From positions 1 through 29,630 of the forward strand of contig DGYN01000136.1 in the NCBI GenBank assembly GCA_002398405.1: DNA of 29,630 bases, given 5' to 3'. The stretch comes from Caulobacteraceae bacterium UBA5005. Lineage in GTDB: Bacteria; Pseudomonadota; Alphaproteobacteria; Caulobacterales; Caulobacteraceae. Every line of letters begins with the position of its first letter. Position 1 is the first letter of the stretch. The translations under genes and the position numbers were made by a program. Below are positions 29,496 to 29,630 of the stretch, piece by piece. Below the pieces are notes generated by a model. The model ran no database searches and was not told where the DNA came from. It worked only from the letters and a program-made list of their open reading frames with translations.

Positions 29496-29630
29496 CCTCT
29501 CCCGCGAAGCGGCGGGAGGGGGACCGCGCCCGCAGGGCGTGGTGGAGGGGGCGAGCCCCATCCACCGGCGCTTGCCGCTCGCCCCCTCCACCCCGCTTCG
29601 CTGACGCTACGCGCGGTCCCCCTCCCGCCG
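29496..29630. repeat. Inverted pair of GC-rich REP/BIME-like elements at window end
   Basis: First unit, about 29496-29555: CCTCTCCCGCGAAGCGGCGG, then GAGGGGGACC, a variable stem, then GGTGGAGGGGG. Second unit, about 29578-29630 and cut by the window: the reverse complement form, CCCCCTCCACC through GGTCCCCCTCCC. Same family as 651-816, so at least two composite copies exist within 30 kb. It sits just 3' of the LOG gene and may act in its termination. Confidence 0.82.

Noticed and set aside
1..29630. CRISPR arrays, insertion sequences, prophage genes
   Set aside because: No regularly spaced repeats, transposase or integrase motifs, or phage structural genes were seen in any frame.

Overview
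The window is high-GC (roughly two thirds G+C by eye) with dense short-spaced operons, GTG/TTG starts, a PopZ gene and TonB-dependent transport. This fits an alphaproteobacterium of the Caulobacterales (Caulobacter/Phenylobacterium-like). That placement rests on PopZ and general gene style, not on a database search.

Layout. 1-3782 (minus strand): 5' end of valS, popZ, a TolC-family outer-membrane protein and a short, motif-poor protein-L-isoaspartate-methyltransferase-like protein. 3960-4033: tRNA-Cys. 4043-4744: a TolA/TonB-like protein. 4818-7174 is a laterally acquired island: an RHS-core gene lacking its 5' part, a C-terminal toxin-like tip broken by a one-base frameshift at a C6/G6 run, a low-GC three-helix membrane protein in the immunity position, and a decayed second copy of RHS-core DNA downstream. 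7188-12844: carbohydrate genes (PfkB-type kinase, CE1-like esterase, FucP-type transporter, GH3 beta-glucosidase). 12841-17582 (minus): lipoprotein cytochrome c, TonB-dependent receptor, PepSY membrane protein and a VOC protein, an envelope uptake/redox operon. 17613-17948: a candidate small RNA with an intrinsic terminator, then tRNA-Asn. 17982-21666 (plus): crotonase, VOC protein, malonyl-CoA-synthetase-like ligase and CaiB-type CoA transferase, the last three with 4-nt overlaps. 21663-25099: an exported intradiol dioxygenase, a BlaI-type repressor, a convergent BlaR1/M56-type membrane protease and a divergent proline-rich lipoprotein. 25096-28833 (minus): Atm1-type ABC exporter, peroxiredoxin, glyoxalase I and cyclophilin, a stress/detoxification operon. 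28896-29492: LOG-family nucleotide hydrolase, followed by an inverted pair of the same GC-rich repeat family found between valS and popZ.

The two strongest leads follow. First, a small BlaI/BlaR-type regulon has three copies of a TTACGnnCGTAA palindrome: in front of the repressor, in front of the protease, and in front of an intradiol dioxygenase. Two of these sit in matching TTGACA promoters whose predicted transcripts begin at or next to the AUG, which suggests leaderless mRNAs. Second, the RHS toxin/immunity module has an apparently full-length toxin tip left one base out of frame. Three convergent gene pairs in the window also share one palindromic CTAG as both stop codons.
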